Positions 22,224 to 37,352 of a stretch of 64,000 bases of DNA are shown one piece after another. The translations under genes and the position numbers were made by a program. Position 1 is the first letter of the stretch, and each line of letters starts with the position of its first letter. Below the pieces are notes generated by a model. The model saw only the letters and a program-made list of their open reading frames with translations, had not been told where the DNA came from and did not search any database. The DNA lies in NCBI GenBank assembly GCA_028532985.1, contig JANCIK010000001.1, positions 2,852,001 to 2,916,000 of the forward strand. The letters run 5' to 3'. Source of the DNA: Stropharia rugosoannulata. Taxonomy: Eukaryota; Basidiomycota; Agaricomycetes; Agaricales; Strophariaceae.

Positions 22224-24308
22224 CTATGCATCCTGACACCATATTTCGAGCTTGCCCTCTGGTTTGCCCTTTGCACTCTCCCTCGCGGTTTCTATTGCGA
22301 GTTCGTAGTCAGAGTCATCTTGGAGCGTCACCCTTCCGCCGTCCTCGTCTTTGAACCTCAAAACAAGCCCGTTTGACGGCTTTCCAAATTTGGAAGTGAC
22401 TTTTTCCATGAACTCGGGGAAGGGCGTGTCGGGAGAGAGGGTCATGCCCCTGATGTCATCCTGGTAATGAAGCTACAAACAAAGAAATGAGCGAAATGCC
22501 AGCCACAAGAACGAGGGATGCCTACTTTGACTCGAATAAGGGTCAATTCGAAAGGCCCGTCTTCGTATTCGCCGCTAACATATCCTTCCTCTTCCTCTTC
22601 GTACGTGCTCTGAATTCGGCTGACGGACCTGGGATTATTGCGTCGAGTAACCTTCCTTCTCAAGGATCCTCCTCCGCCGTATGAGCTAGGTGCATACTGA
22701 CTGTTTGGAGCACTTCGGGAGCCAGAGCGACCCACTCCGCTCGGAGCGTAGTTGGGATTGGCGTTTGAACGAGCCCATGCGCCAACCCTATCAGAGGGTG
22801 CCGGTGCAGGGTTGATCATAGGTACCGGAGGAGACTCCTGCTGGGGACTGTAAGAGTCTAAGTAGTCGTCATAAAACTCCGTCAAACGAGTGTCTGCTCC
22901 GATTAGCTGCTGTATATCAAGGCTGAGATATAATAAACGCACCTTTAGCAGGGGCCGGGGGAGGGGCAGAATTCGGGGTTGCGGCAGGCCTGCGGACACT
23001 CAATCCGCGCACGGGTCCTCCTATAGACGCATTCGCAGAAGGGCGAGCTGGAGTAATCTGTGTGTTGCTCCTCGATACGCCAGTAGCAGGAGTGTCAGGG
23101 TACCTGCTGGGTGGTTCCCTAGCACTTGATGCTCCGGAGCCATTAGGCGTAGTTTTGGATCGTTCAACACCGGCTGATCTTGGTCCCTCAGCTAGCCCTA
23201 CCAAAAAGTTAGATTCATGTTTTAGGCACATTCTATAAGCCAATGCTTACTCATGGCCGGCATAACGGGCGGCACAGTAGCACTACGAAGGAGACCATTC
23301 GGTGGATCTTCGTTCGGTCGTTCAATGTAGACACCAGCCGGGGAAATACCCTGCTTCAACAAAGTGACGCCCGAGAAAGCAGTGCTAACGTCGCTGACAT
23401 CAGAAGATGCAACGAGTTTCTGACAAAAATCAGTTCAGCAGCTATACGAAATGTCAAAGGAGTGCACATACCGCTTTGCCCATGTAGTCCCTGGTTACGG
23501 AGTTCTTGATCTTTTTGTCGGGAGGACGATAGAGAACTCCCACAGGCTGTTCTGAGTTAGAGAATATGTTAAGCTTGAAAGAGAGATGATGCTTACAATA
23601 CTGAAGACAGTGTAGCCTTCCCCGCGGTCTTGAATGGCATCGTCAATCACGTTGTGCTCATCCGTTGCTTTGTCCTTCCTTGCCTCCTCCATGTCAGACA
23701 GACCCTGTTGTGTGCGGCCCAAATAAATTTGCGATAAACCCTTGTTGAATAGCACTTCTGCTGAGAACAACTTGAACTTGAGTCCCAGCTGCTCATAATT
23801 GCTGTGAAAATCAATTAATAGGATTGATGCTACGCAAGAAACGCCTACGCACATAGCCTGATTGCCCCTAAGATACAATAAAGCCTCTTCGAAATCTTTC
23901 GTGGCCAGATCGTAGCGGGCAAGCAAGAAGTTGGAAACCCCACACTGGAAGTACCTATGAAATTGAAGTTAAGCATGATTTAGGCTTATTCGGTATACGA
24001 CAACTAGCTGAACACTGGTCAGCCAGATAACGGAGAATACTCACGCAACGGCAAGGTATTGGTCCAGGCCAGTAGCCTCTATAAATTTCTCAACTGCGGC
24101 TTCATGCTCCCCCAGGGTCGCATAGATTAAGCCCATGTTAGTAAGGATTTTGGAAGAATCAGCGATGCGCTAGAGCGGAAATGAGCCTGCGACAGCGGAA
24201 GAAGCAGAGTTGGCATACAGAGAAGAGATCAAGAGCCTTTTCAAAATCCTCTTCGTCGTACGCCTTCAAGGCACCAGCCCAGGTTTCGAGTTCTGCTTTG
24301 AGCGACAT
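22224..24308 (-). CDS. NOXR: NADPH oxidase regulator NoxR (p67phox-like): TPR + PB1
   Basis: The start MSLKAELETWAGALKAYDEE is followed by TPR helices spread over several exons (ILTNMGLIYATLGEHEAAVE, AVAYFQCGVSNFLLARYDLA, KLFSAEVLFNKGLSQIYLGR). Then come the NoxR activation region (GYTVFSIPVGVLYRPPDKK, SVTRDYMGKAKLVASS), a long Ser/Pro/Gly-rich linker and a C-terminal PB1 domain. The PB1 domain (ending in LEIWCQDA) contains FPEFMEKVTSKFGKP and the acidic LRFKDEDGGRVTLQDDSD motif. NoxR binds Rac and activates NoxA/NoxB to make superoxide at the plasma membrane or ER, controlling fruiting-body development and hyphal fusion. The 5' leader on the minus strand is pyrimidine-rich (about 24330-24420). 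About eight introns; no frame disruption seen. Confidence 0.9.
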
Positions 24309-25016
24309 GGCGAGCGTTCCTGACGCTGTGTAAGAGGGTGAGAAAAAGGAGAAAAAATAAAGAAGAAAGAACGAAGACGAAGGAAAGGAAAGAGAGGAAG
24401 AGACGCAGTCTCAGTGGGCACAAGCGAGGGGAAACGGATATGGACCTTTGTATGTATACCTATGCAGAGACAGGCCGACTGGCTTGATCTTTGATTCCTG
24501 TTGTCAAGAGGTTTGCCTCGTGCGGTAACAGCCGGCCCACCTTATTCACTCTGGCATAATAAGGCATAATAACCACGGAGACAATACTCCATCTGCTCTC
24601 AGCATTGTCTGGGGCCAAGGTTCCCACCCATGAGCCAGAGACATCTAGAGCCCACAGGCCCTTCCTAGACTGCTGCTCCCGCCCCGACCCCCGCCTGAAA
24701 CGCTGGTCGTTGCATCGTTTACTTTACTGTCAACGACAGTCAACACATCATTCTTAACACAAAAATAGCTCGGTCGTGAGTGCTACATGCATGTTTACCT
24801 CGACTACTAACATACCCAACAGTCAACTTCAATCATGGCAATGATGCCCCTCACGGCCTCACCCATGAATAGGCGACAGCCGTCACTATATCTCTCCGAT
24901 GCGATGCATTTACTACGTGTTCCATGTATGATGAATTATCAGGAATTTACAAATGACTACGATTAAGATAATTTGCATGCCGTATAAATACAATGTCCCG
25001 CCTCGCCGCCGCGTCT
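24309..25016. other. Intergenic: NoxR promoter and flippase 3' flank
   Basis: About 700 bp. It has a purine-rich (plus strand) block at ~24335-24415 in the NoxR leader, a direct repeat ggcataataa x2 at 24553-24572 and no recognisable gene. The last part is the 3' flank of the P4-ATPase gene. Confidence 0.5.
24553..24572. repeat. 10-bp direct repeat ggcataataa, two copies
   Basis: Two head-to-tail copies, 24553-24562 and 24563-24572, lie about 245 bp upstream of the NoxR ATG. They may be chance or a promoter element. Confidence 0.7.
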
Positions 25017-28000
25017 CTAGTAGCCGGAAGGACGAGCGCTCGAGGTATCATACGCTCTGATAAGCTTAGCTTGGTCCTGCCTGCCTCCATCTTCGGTCTG
25101 ACTGAAGGCAAAGCCGCGATTGCGGCGCATCCGCTGGGTGGCACGGACTTTCTTGATCGCTTTCTGGAACCTGCGTACTGTTTTAGGACGACACTTGCAG
25201 TAAAAAATATACATGATACGGACTGTTCTTGCCGTGGTCTATAATCGGGTATATTGTACTTCTGCAGCTCTTGAACAATATGATAAGAAGAGGGCATGTA
25301 CGTCCGTCGGTAGCTGCGAATTCGAGTTGTCAGCCGTTGTCAGCTGAGTTCAAAGCAAGGGTCACTGACTATTTCCAGGCAAAATCTCGCACAAGGCAGA
25401 ATAGTGGTATCATAAGAAGAACAAAGTAGAACACACTATTCGTCCACAGGCGAGGGACAATGCCTTCATATTCTGTAGAGAATCCAATGGCGGGTGCAAC
25501 AACAGCATAAAGGGGGAGGAATAGCATAGTGAAAACGAAGGAACCAGGGATTGCTACATTGATGGTAATCCGGTAAGTGACTGTTAACATAAGCGACATG
25601 CTGTACGTACCGGCAACAGTATACTTTGTCCATAAGCTGAATGAAGCGTATCAGCACCGTTTTCAAATTAATACAAGGCATGGTCATAACGCACTCAGAG
25701 ATAAGCGCGGCTTTTCCCAGAACGGTGAGCAGAACAGCAAGATAGAGCGTAGTTCCCCAAAACCAATGACCAGAGTCAAGACCATCTGCTAGTCTCAAGT
25801 CACCCCAAAATAGGATAACAGAGAAACCAAACAACAGCTAAACCAGAATCATTAGGATCAGAGGCTACAGGATGTGATATCGAAACTTACAATGCTATGA
25901 TACAACGCATTGCCTACCCAAAGCCAGAAGGAGGTTTTGGAGAAAAACGCATTTTGTTGACCGAGGATATATAATTGAGGATATCGATCTAGGAATCTTG
26001 CAGAAACAAACTGATCGAAGATACCAATAACAAGAGGAGGGAGAACGGTGAAGACAACATTATAAAGAGTGAGCGTCCATGATTCGTATGCGATTTGTCC
26101 GGAAAAATTGTTGAAGAATGAGTACTGTGGATATAAAGTGTAGGTTATTGTTTATTATTTACTTGTCCTGCAAAAACTTACCCAGAATTGCGTCATGTAC
26201 AACACGATATTCTTGTAAAAGGAATCTATAGAACCGGTAAATGATTGATAAAATTCGCACAACATCTTCACTGACATAAAATAAGTTTCGAGAGTCTACG
26301 GTAGCTCCAGGATCCATGCACGAGTAGCAATTTCTTAAGGTAGCGGAATTGGGAAATAGCAACGTCAGCAGAACGCGCAGCTTGTAGACCCTAGGTTTAA
26401 GTTGAACAACGATTGTTTGAAAGGTTGAAGGCATATTCGCACCTCGACACCGGAAATTCCAACTCCAACATGTGCAGCTTGAATCATACTGACATCATTG
26501 GCACCGTCCCCAATGGCAAGGAGAATAGCCTTTTGATTCTTCTTGACCAGCTTCACGACCAGTGCTTTTTGTAAGGGTGACACTCGACCTAGAATAAGTT
26601 ACTCTTAGCATGCTGCTATTTGTACTACAAGTAGCATAGGTAACTTACAACAGATAACAGCCTTACACATAATGGCCAGTTCCAAGAATACCTTTGAAAG
26701 GTCTTTCTCCAGCGCAAAACCGAGACTTTTACCATCTTCATGCCGTTCAGTTTCGATAAATCATACTAGACAATGCATAATTACCAATGACGAGGGCAAG
26801 ATCTTCAAGTTCGCCTGTACTGCGCTGATTCTTGATGGCAGTTAGTCGTTTCGTCAGAAATTCTTGTGTGCCATGGGCTGTCTCTTCATTTACAATGACC
26901 TTACACAGGCATGTCAACGCCTTCGTATCAACGATTGAAACCCCAAACTCACCAGATTCATCGACTCCGAAATCAAGCGACACGACATTCCAATATTAAC
27001 GGCTGTTTCTTGTCTATCGCCTGTGAGCACCCATACCTAGAGATACTGGCGTTAACAATATTCCAGTGTGTTGTATATATGTACTTTCACCTTGATGCCA
27101 GCCATTTGCAATGTATGAATTGTGTCCGGAACGCCATCCTGCAATTTGTCTTCAATTGCGGTTGCCCCGAGAAGGAACAAGTCTTTCTCAATTAGTTCGG
27201 CCGCCTGATCTAGGGCCTCTCCGCGTCCATTTATAGTTGCAGCGGCTTGGTTGTATATTTCTTCCCATTGACGATATTCCTCCTCTGGAATATCACGGTA
27301 AGCGATGCACAATGTGCGTAAGCCTTCGATGGCATAATCCTAAGAGGGTCCGTCAATACGATGGAGTAGTACGTTCATAAAACACAAACCTCAAGATGAG
27401 CAAGAGTTGCCTCAGTGAACGGTTGATTCTTGCTCAAGCGTTCAAGGATAACTGTATCGGCGCCTTTTGTGTACAGCTTGATAGATCCGTCTGGTAACCT
27501 TACAACGGTAGACATGCGTTTCCGCGTCGAGTTGAACTCGCAAACCTTCAGAATTTCATATTCCTGTGAGTTACCTTGTATGTTGACAAATACAGACTTG
27601 GGCTTCCGGGTCTAAAACAAAATTGAGTTTTAAGCTGTCTGGGGAAAATTTGGCGTACATGAAACTGATAGCCCAGGAGCTCCGCCCCAGCTACTAGAGC
27701 GGCCTCGTCTGGACTAGACGCCTGGTACACCATCTTTCCATCTCGATTTTCTGGGATGACAGTATGGCAAACAGCCAAAAGAGTAAGAAACTCTTTGATG
27801 ATCTGCTTTTCCCGATCTGCTGAAGGAACAGAGCTTGACGTTGATGGCTTCTCCATAAAGGGATTGCTAGGCGCATTTATCATTTCCTTCATCTCTGCGA
27901 AAGTCCTCCAGCCGCCCCGTCCGTCTTCACCATCCCTTTTAGTGTCATCGACAACGTCCGCATACGCAGTTCCGGCGATAGTACAGCATTTAAACTCCAT

Positions 28001-29914
28001 TTCATTGCAAGTCAATGTCCCAGTTTTGTCACTGAACACATATTCGATTTGCCCCAATTCTTCGACCAAAGAAGATGTGCGACATAGTGCCGGAGTGTCC
28101 GTTTTGGCGTAGTACATATCGAGGTCGGAGTTAATTAACTGCGCTTGTTGAAATTTGACGACTTCCATAGTAACTATCAGGGAGATGGGGATAAGGTTGT
28201 TGTACAAAATGATAAACGTCAAGATATCTAAAGACTAGTTAATGTAAGTCAGAAGGCTGGTAAGAAAGAACTTGCCCTCAATAAATCCCTTAGCTTTTAT
28301 ACAATTATTAGCAAACTAGCGATGCGGACAACTAAATAAGCTCACCCCTTCCTGAAAGAGAAGTTGTCTCAAATAGATACCATTGGGCATCTGAAAAGAA
28401 CCAAGTGCGTATGCTGCTACCGATGGTAGAACCAAGAGAAAGAGCAAGAAGGAGAATGAAAAGGAATACAATCTGAGCATTTACTTGTCTCTCGACTGCT
28501 GTGCGCTTGACTGGAGTCGCTCTGGAGAAAGATGATGATTATATATCAGAGAGAAATGTTAACCATGAACGCACGTTGCATTGCGCATCAACTTTGTCTC
28601 ATGGCCTGTAAAAACAGTCAGGCCGTATGCCCATTGTGTATTCCGCAGCTGCGCTCCACGTAGTAAAACTTGGTCAGGGCCTAACGGAACCTGTTTGGGC
28701 ATTCCAGCTTCAGTAATAAGGTCAAGCGTCCCTTCATATGTGTATAACGAGTTATTAGGTTGTTCGGAGCGTAGTGAGCCGTGAAGTGAATTAATCAGAG
28801 TAGGATTGGTCAGTGGGGCAGTGTGGGTGGAAGATTGTTTGATCTTGAGGTTCGTCTCACTGCGATACAATAAGGTAATGTGCAATGAGCATAAATTGGT
28901 GAGCATACCCGTCGAGATTAGAAGTTTCTATGTAACATAGACCCTCTGGTTCACTTGACGACATCAGGAGCATATCCGCAGGGATGAAGTCGTTATTTTC
29001 TAGTCGAACTATATCCCCAACGCGTATATCTTTCCATTTCCTCTCGACAAAGGTGTTTTGAGGCGTCAATACTTTTGCTATCCGTGCATTGAGTTCTTTG
29101 TCGGATTGATGTCGTTTCTTTACCAAGGGTCAGTCCGGACAATGAATGCTTAACCCCCAGGCACGCACCAGATCCTCTTCAATTTCCTTGAATGCTGAGG
29201 CCATTAACACGACCGCCAAAGGAACAATTGTTGTATACGGTTCTGTTGGTGAGACGCCCGGAATTTGCTGGATAGCGGCTGTGAATAAGAAAAATACATT
29301 GGCGTACTTGGAAAATTGCTCTTCGAAAATGCTAGGGGTTAGAGGAGCACGATAATTAAATGAGAACACATACCAAATAGAAACTTGGGCAAGAAAGTAG
29401 CCAGATTATATTTACTCGTTGAAACGAAGTTTGAGTCAAACTCGGAGTTAGCCACACTGTTGTTCAAAGCGATAACTCGCTCGCCAGTGTAAACCTTTTC
29501 CTTCTGCCATGGCCATTTCCATTTCCGGGATTTTAACCGTGATTTACCAAAACTAGAGCTCGAGCTTTGTTTCGAAGGACCTGGAAAGGCTTGCTGGTCA
29601 GTGTTTTGAAAGTCTTCGTCGAAAGTCCAGTCCTGGGGTAACGTGGTGGATGAGCCTACACCTGCCGGAGGAGCGGCGGAACGAGCAAGAGGAAGGCCAC
29701 TTTCTTGAGACCTCATGGGGGCCGGCTGACTGCCAAAGGCGGAGTCAGGCAAGTTGTCGTCTTCATCGTCGAAGAAGGGATCCATAAGTTGCTGCGGAGA
29801 GCGGTCGGAGTACGGGCCTGCCGTGGCAGAAGGAGGATAACCATTGTTGGCTGGTTGATACTGTCTAGTAGCTGGATTAGACTGAGAAACTAGCCGCAGG
29901 AAATCGTCGCTCAT
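25017..29914 (-). CDS. DRS2: P4-type phospholipid flippase (Drs2-like ATPase)
   Basis: A long gene with many short introns. The Pro/Ser/Asp-rich cytosolic N-terminus ([13 protein letters not shown]...) includes a DPFFDDEDD acidic patch and ends in [13 protein letters not shown]. Flippase landmarks follow in order: [14 protein letters not shown] and [20 protein letters not shown] (M1), [20 protein letters not shown] and [15 protein letters not shown] (actuator), [20 protein letters not shown] (the PISL motif in M4 that marks P4 pumps), [16 protein letters not shown] (phosphorylated Asp) and SSPDEAALV (nucleotide binding). [20 protein letters not shown] comes next, then the membrane C-half. The C-terminus has [11 protein letters not shown] and LIRAYDT, the conserved autoregulatory tail of Drs2 proteins. 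It moves phosphatidylserine/ethanolamine to the cytosolic leaflet of Golgi membranes. It is divergent from PDAT. Start ATG at 29914. Confidence 0.95.
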
Positions 29915-30309
29915 GGCGTCCTCCTGATAGAGCGTTCCCTGAACGTTTTTGCTGACGGACTTGAATACTCGGCACTGTAGCAACAGTGCTGACGATTAAG
30001 GCCGTTGCCAAGCAGTGTCAAACAGGAGTAGCAGTGTTGTTTCCATCCTTAGCTCAATATGTTGATCATGAATATCATGCTATTTTCAAGGCTTGATGAG
30101 GGGGTTACCGCACTAATCTTGTCTTCGTTTCGTTCTCGAGGGCCTCCCGAGCTCATCATCTTGCCCTCGAGGGACGGCGTCGGATTTCCCGGGCCGGACG
30201 GTCATTCCGAATCCCGTGCCAAAAATATCCTGATGTTAAGCGCGTCATAACTGGTACCTTTGACGCCGTGTACTTATTCGGCTTTCTGCTGGTCGCAAAT
30301 CCTACCGAT
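29915..30309. other. Divergent promoter region flippase / PDAT
   Basis: About 395 bp between two opposed lipid-related genes. It contains inverted CCTCGAG-type words near 30135-30175 (tctcgagggcc and ccctcgaggg). No gene. Confidence 0.5.
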
Positions 30310-33300
30310 ATGGTTCTTACCAAGAGAACTCCACATCTCGGCAGTCCAGAGAGGACGGACTCGAACGACAGTTCAGACTCGCGCATCGCTGAAAATGTCG
30401 AGGATATGCCCAAAGAAACCCTTGCCAAAAAGTTGATAAGGCTGCAAAAGAAGCAAGCTGATGTACGTCAGACGTCTTCATGTAAAAGATGTACTGTGTA
30501 TCTCATTCCAAACACAGCGTCCCTTTTTCTTCCGTGGACGATTCTTGTTCCCATTTGGGCTGATCTGTGAGTAGGATGTTCCTCTTCCATTCCGGTGATT
30601 TGCGCCTGACGGAGTGGCAGTGGGCATACTTCTAGCGTTATCCTTCGTAGAGCCTCAAGACATTCAGGATCTGCAGCTGCAAGTGTCGACTCTCGCAACC
30701 CACTACGATTTCAATCTTCCGGAACTCCCTGATTTTGATCTATCACGCGTCGAGCTCGAATGGAATCGTTTCAGAAACAGCATCCCCGAGGTTTGGAAGT
30801 TCAACAATGACGGAAGAGAGTTCCAGGTTGGCGAGGCTATGAAATCCCGTGGCTTGAGTGCACAGCATCCTGTAGTACTCATTCCAGGCGTTGTGTCTAC
30901 AGTGAGTAACATAATCACCATCACTTAGCACTTTCAACTAAGGTTGCATAAGGCGTTAGAATCATGGTCCACCCATCCCGAATATCGACCTTTCTTTCGC
31001 GAAAAATTGTGGGGTGGCTTTAACATGCTTACCCAGGTCACCTTCAACAAGGAAAGGTGGATATCTGCGATGATGCTCGATCCAATAACTGGATTAGATC
31101 CGCCTCGTGCCAAGATACGCGCTGCAGAAGGTATTGACGCTGCAAGCTCTTTAATCCAAGGGTATTGGATCTGGTACGCTCTCATCAATAAAGGCAATGA
31201 TCCTCAGACAGGTTATTAAGCCTCGCCCTTTATAGGTCCAAGATTGTAGAGAACCTCGCCGTTATCAACTATGATACTAATAATCTGTACTTGGCTCCTT
31301 ATGACTGGAGAGTGTCATATTATAATCTTGAAGAACGTGACGGATATTTCTCAAAATTAAAGACAACAATAGAAGGACTGAGGTTGGTATGTGTAAAAGT
31401 ACTGAAGAACATAGCAATAACCGGTTCCGTAGAAAGCGACAGAAAAAGAAAATTGTCATTGCTGCTCATTCTATGGGAAGCACCGTGAGTTTTTCTTGCC
31501 TTGAATAAATCGAATATCTACTCAAAAGGCGATTAGATTCTTCTTGTGAGTCCATCCGAGTCCATCCCGGTTCTAATAACATAAAAATCAACGTCTATTT
31601 TTCAGTACTTGTAAGTATATCTTCAGACTTCCTCTTCTAGTTCGACATCTGAATCACAGGGGATAGTTTTAAGTGGGTTGAGTCACCGCAACATGGTAAC
31701 GGAGGAAGTGATTGGGTAGAAGTAAGGATCATCTATTGGTATAACAAGCATTGCCTCATCTTTCTTAAGAAACACATAGAAGCGTACATTTCCATTGCAG
31801 GGACTCACCTGGTATGTATTTTCTTTCATATCACTTTTGCTACTATATGTCAATGCAATTACAGGGCGTGGTAAGTTCCTTCGCTAAACGAGAAGACAAA
31901 AGACTAATCTTCGCAGGCCAAAGCCATGGCCGCTTTTCTGTCCGGAGAGATGAAGGACACTGTCGAGATGAATCCTGCTGGTGCCTACGGTATGTTTGCT
32001 ATCTGATATATATTGTGTTTTCGTTAAGCAATCAAGTAGTACTCGAACGTTTCTTCTCTCGCAAGGAACGAGTAAACCTGTTCCGCAGCTGGGCCGGCAC
32101 GGCTAGCATGTGGCTCAAGGTATGCGGTCTTTCCCCGCATATAGTCTGTCTGCTAACTTGTTGCAGGGTGGAAATGATATCTGGGGCAATATCGACGGAG
32201 CGCCCGATGACCATCCCAATGTGACTCACACCCATGGAGAGCTTGTTGCTTTTAGACAGTCTCTCATACACATGGATGATACCATCAAGTACAATTTGAC
32301 TGCAGAAGACGCTTCCAACTGGATTTTGGAACACACTCCAGTCTCTTTCCAGGTTCGTTACACCTCTAGATGCGCTTGTAACATCACTGTTTAGCCTGAG
32401 CACAGAAAATGCTTCAAACAAATTACTCGTACGGAATCGAACGCGATGAAGCGCAACTAGCAAAAAATGATGAAGACCCAACGAAGTGGACGAATCCTCT
32501 GGAAGTCAGGTCTGTGGTTTGTTCCACTCACATGCTTTCTGCCCCTGTCTCATTCATTCAGATTGCCCAACGCTCCTTCGATGAAGATATATTGTGTTTA
32601 TGGACATGGTAAAGATACAGAGGTATGAGCGTCTTTTATATCATTACTCAAGCTTGTCTAAAGAGTTATTGACATGCTAGCGCTCCTATTGGTGAATTAT
32701 ACCTTTGTACGTGCTTATTAGATCACTCAACCACTATAACTGGACAGGTATGCACGAGGTGAATACGTCCACGATGGCGGAGTCGCCGATTCGGAAGCTG
32801 GGAAATGTGATGACGATAAAGAAGGCGAAGGCTGCCCGACAAGGCCACTTGGAGTGCCTCAAGTGCGCAGTAGCTTTATCGATGCTGCTTATACTAGCGA
32901 TAGCATCCTCCCCAAAGTAGCTTTCTTCTCCACTCAAAAGTATGTGACTCACCGGGAGTGCGGCGAAACAGGTTAGAAATGGAGTTAAACTTGGTGAAGG
33001 CGATGGCACTGTCAGTTTAATAAGCTTGGGTGCCATGTGCGTCGAAGGTTGGGCCCGAAAACGATGGAATCCTGCAGGAATTAAAATAAAGACTGTTGAA
33101 GTACGTTGTTACCTTTTTGCCTTGCATAAGTCTGATGGAGTACCTGTACCTGCAGTTGCCGCATCTCCCTGTTGCGACGATACCCCGCGGAGGAGCCAAT
33201 ACGAGTGACCACGTAGACGTTTTAGGCTCGACTGGACTAAACGAGTTAATTCTTAAGGTCGCGGCTGGGGTTGGGGATGAAATCGAGGAGCATTTTGTCT

Positions 33301-33341
33301 CTGATATTCGAGAGTACTCCAAGAAAATAAAATGGGACTAA
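30310..33341 (+). CDS. LRO1: Phospholipid:diacylglycerol acyltransferase (Lro1/PDAT, LCAT family)
   Basis: Exon 1 encodes a cytosolic basic region (SKKLIRLQKK type, then ADRPFFFRGRFLFPFGLI across an intron) that leads into a single membrane anchor (GILLALSFVEP). The lumenal LCAT domain includes HPVVLIPGVVST, ESWSTHPEYRPFFREKLWGG, MLDPITGLDPP, LYLAPYDWRVSYYNLEERDG, the nucleophile motif AAHSMGST, KWVESPQHGNGG and LGVAKAMAAFLSGEMKDT. It also has DDHPNVTHTHGELVAF, the Asp region GEGDGTVSL and the His region ANTSDHVDVLG, ending KKIKWD. It transfers an acyl chain from phospholipid to diacylglycerol, forming triacylglycerol in the ER. There are over ten introns, some exons are very short, and single-frame stops all fall in introns. 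Start ATG at 30310; upstream in-frame codons are not ATG. Confidence 0.94.
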
Positions 33342-33450
33342 AATGGGGGACATCGTAGAGGGTATTTTACGACGAGTTACTGCATATTATACACCTTCTA
33401 TACATGACTTATTAAATGGAACTTGGTACGGTAGCAAAATCACATGCCAT

Positions 33451-34420
33451 TTAATCATCTTTAGCGATGGCTTCTATTTTTTCCACGGCATCCAACACGA
33501 CATTTACATAGTATGTCAATAGGTCGTAGGCTTCAGTACTAAAAGTCGGTAGGAATCGCTGGCGAAATTTGTTCGACCGAAAGACGTCATCCACAGACAG
33601 ACTGATTGATTGAGAACATAGTTAATACGTGACGAACACGCGATGGAGTCAGTTCAGTCACCATTTATTGGCATGTTGCGCAGCTGCACGAACTGTTGTT
33701 TCCATGAATTCACTAAGTTGATTGGGAGCATCCCGTAAGAAATTTATCTCATCTGGTGTTATTTTGTAGTGAAAAGGGTGCGTCAAGGTCTCCGGGTCAG
33801 CTCCATGCTTTATTATAGAGAAATATTCATTCCAGCGGAACCAGAACTCCGTGTTTGAATTCTCTAGCCACAGTAGCTTCAAATCCTATTTGACGGCTTG
33901 CACAAGTACGTCGCTTATAAAATCAAGATACTCACCAGTACGCAGCATGACAGCACGTTGTTGATGAATATTTCACGCACATCGTCTTGCGAATTCACCA
34001 AGTGGCGACAGTATTCCTGATCATCCTTTGGCAAGCCCGACGTCTGAGAGGTGGGCTGTATTTTCAAGAAGGCATCGTATTCAAGTAGCGCAGTGGCCTT
34101 CTTGGTGACCTTTAGACGTTGGAACTCTAGATTGCTAAGAACATGAAGTAAATCCGGCAGCATTTCATGTATAAATGTGGGGAACAAGATGCTGTTGAAA
34201 ATGTGGGCCAGTAGCTCCACTGGAATCTGGCTCATGTCGAGCTCCGCAGTTTCGTCTTTGAGCAAGCCATCTATTATACCTGAAGCATTGTCTTGAGTCA
34301 TAATTGGAGAAGGGCAGAGTAGATAAAATTACTGAGTATCTTCTTTGCCCGTGTCCTTTCGGGATCTGCTTCAGAATTGTATCCTATGAGCTCTCTCTTC
34401 AACCGACGGAATGAGTCCAT
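33451..34420 (-). CDS. Conserved-looking protein of unknown function
   Basis: Four exons can be joined: 34420 to ~34333 (MDSFRRLKRELIGYNSEADP), ~34293-33938 (SGIIDGLLKDETAELDMSQI and LPDLLHVLSNLEFQRLKVTK), ~33886-33658 (DLKLLWLENSNTEFWFRWNE, TPDEINFLRDAPNQLSEFME) and ~33590-33451 (SVDDVFRSNKFRQRFLPTFS, ending EKIEAIAKDD). The product is about 290 residues, mostly alpha-helical, without membrane segments or signal peptide. I do not recognise the family. Clean splice sites, frame continuity across three introns and even amino-acid composition argue for a real gene. It is convergent with PDAT, with 109 bp between the stops. Confidence 0.7.
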
Positions 34421-34982
34421 ATCGATTTAGAGAAAGAAGCAGTTCTCAGTTGTATAGGGGGTAGTCTCTGTGGCGGCTTCCTCTTGGCTTCCTCAGAACT
34501 GGAGAAGGTGGTTGTCGCAAGTCAAGGCACGGAACACGGCGCTCATCGCGTGGCATCACAATTGATGTGACACGGGTCACAAACCTTCTATCTTCCTCTT
34601 CCTCAAAAACGACCACTAGGCTGACCTGGACCACTGCATTGCAACTTGGGAGTATGAATTCAGAGTTCTACCGCATATAAATTTATATGCAATTTTTTTC
34701 GCTGGTCAGGGCACCAGTAGAGTACAAGGGCAAAGACCCCAGAAATTTGCCGGCGAAGCTGTGGCCTATCATGAACAAGCCTCGGTGGGGCCTGACATAC
34801 GCGCATATACGGCGTCCGCGGGATCTCGGGAGGCAGAATTTTGCTGGCACAAAGAGACTGGGAGTAGGCTGAGTTGACAGAAACTGTCGGTGGGCCATGT
34901 TTGAGCTTGTGTATATTCTCGGAATCCGCGGTGCACATGCAGACTCCAGAGATTATCCCAGCCTGGGATCATTCTGGAAGAC

Positions 34983-34988
34983 CACGTG
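34983..34988. promoter_or_regulatory. E-box CACGTG upstream of halogenase
   Basis: A palindromic CACGTG lies 109 bp upstream of the halogenase ATG and 52 bp upstream of its TATA box. bHLH regulators of the Cbf1/Pho4/SREBP type bind this core. That it acts here is inference. Confidence 0.45.
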
Positions 34989-35039
34989 TTGGCTTAGCTC
35001 CTTTCGGAAACCTTCCTTCCTTTACGAGCGTCCAAATGT

Positions 35040-37352
<2,313 letters not shown>

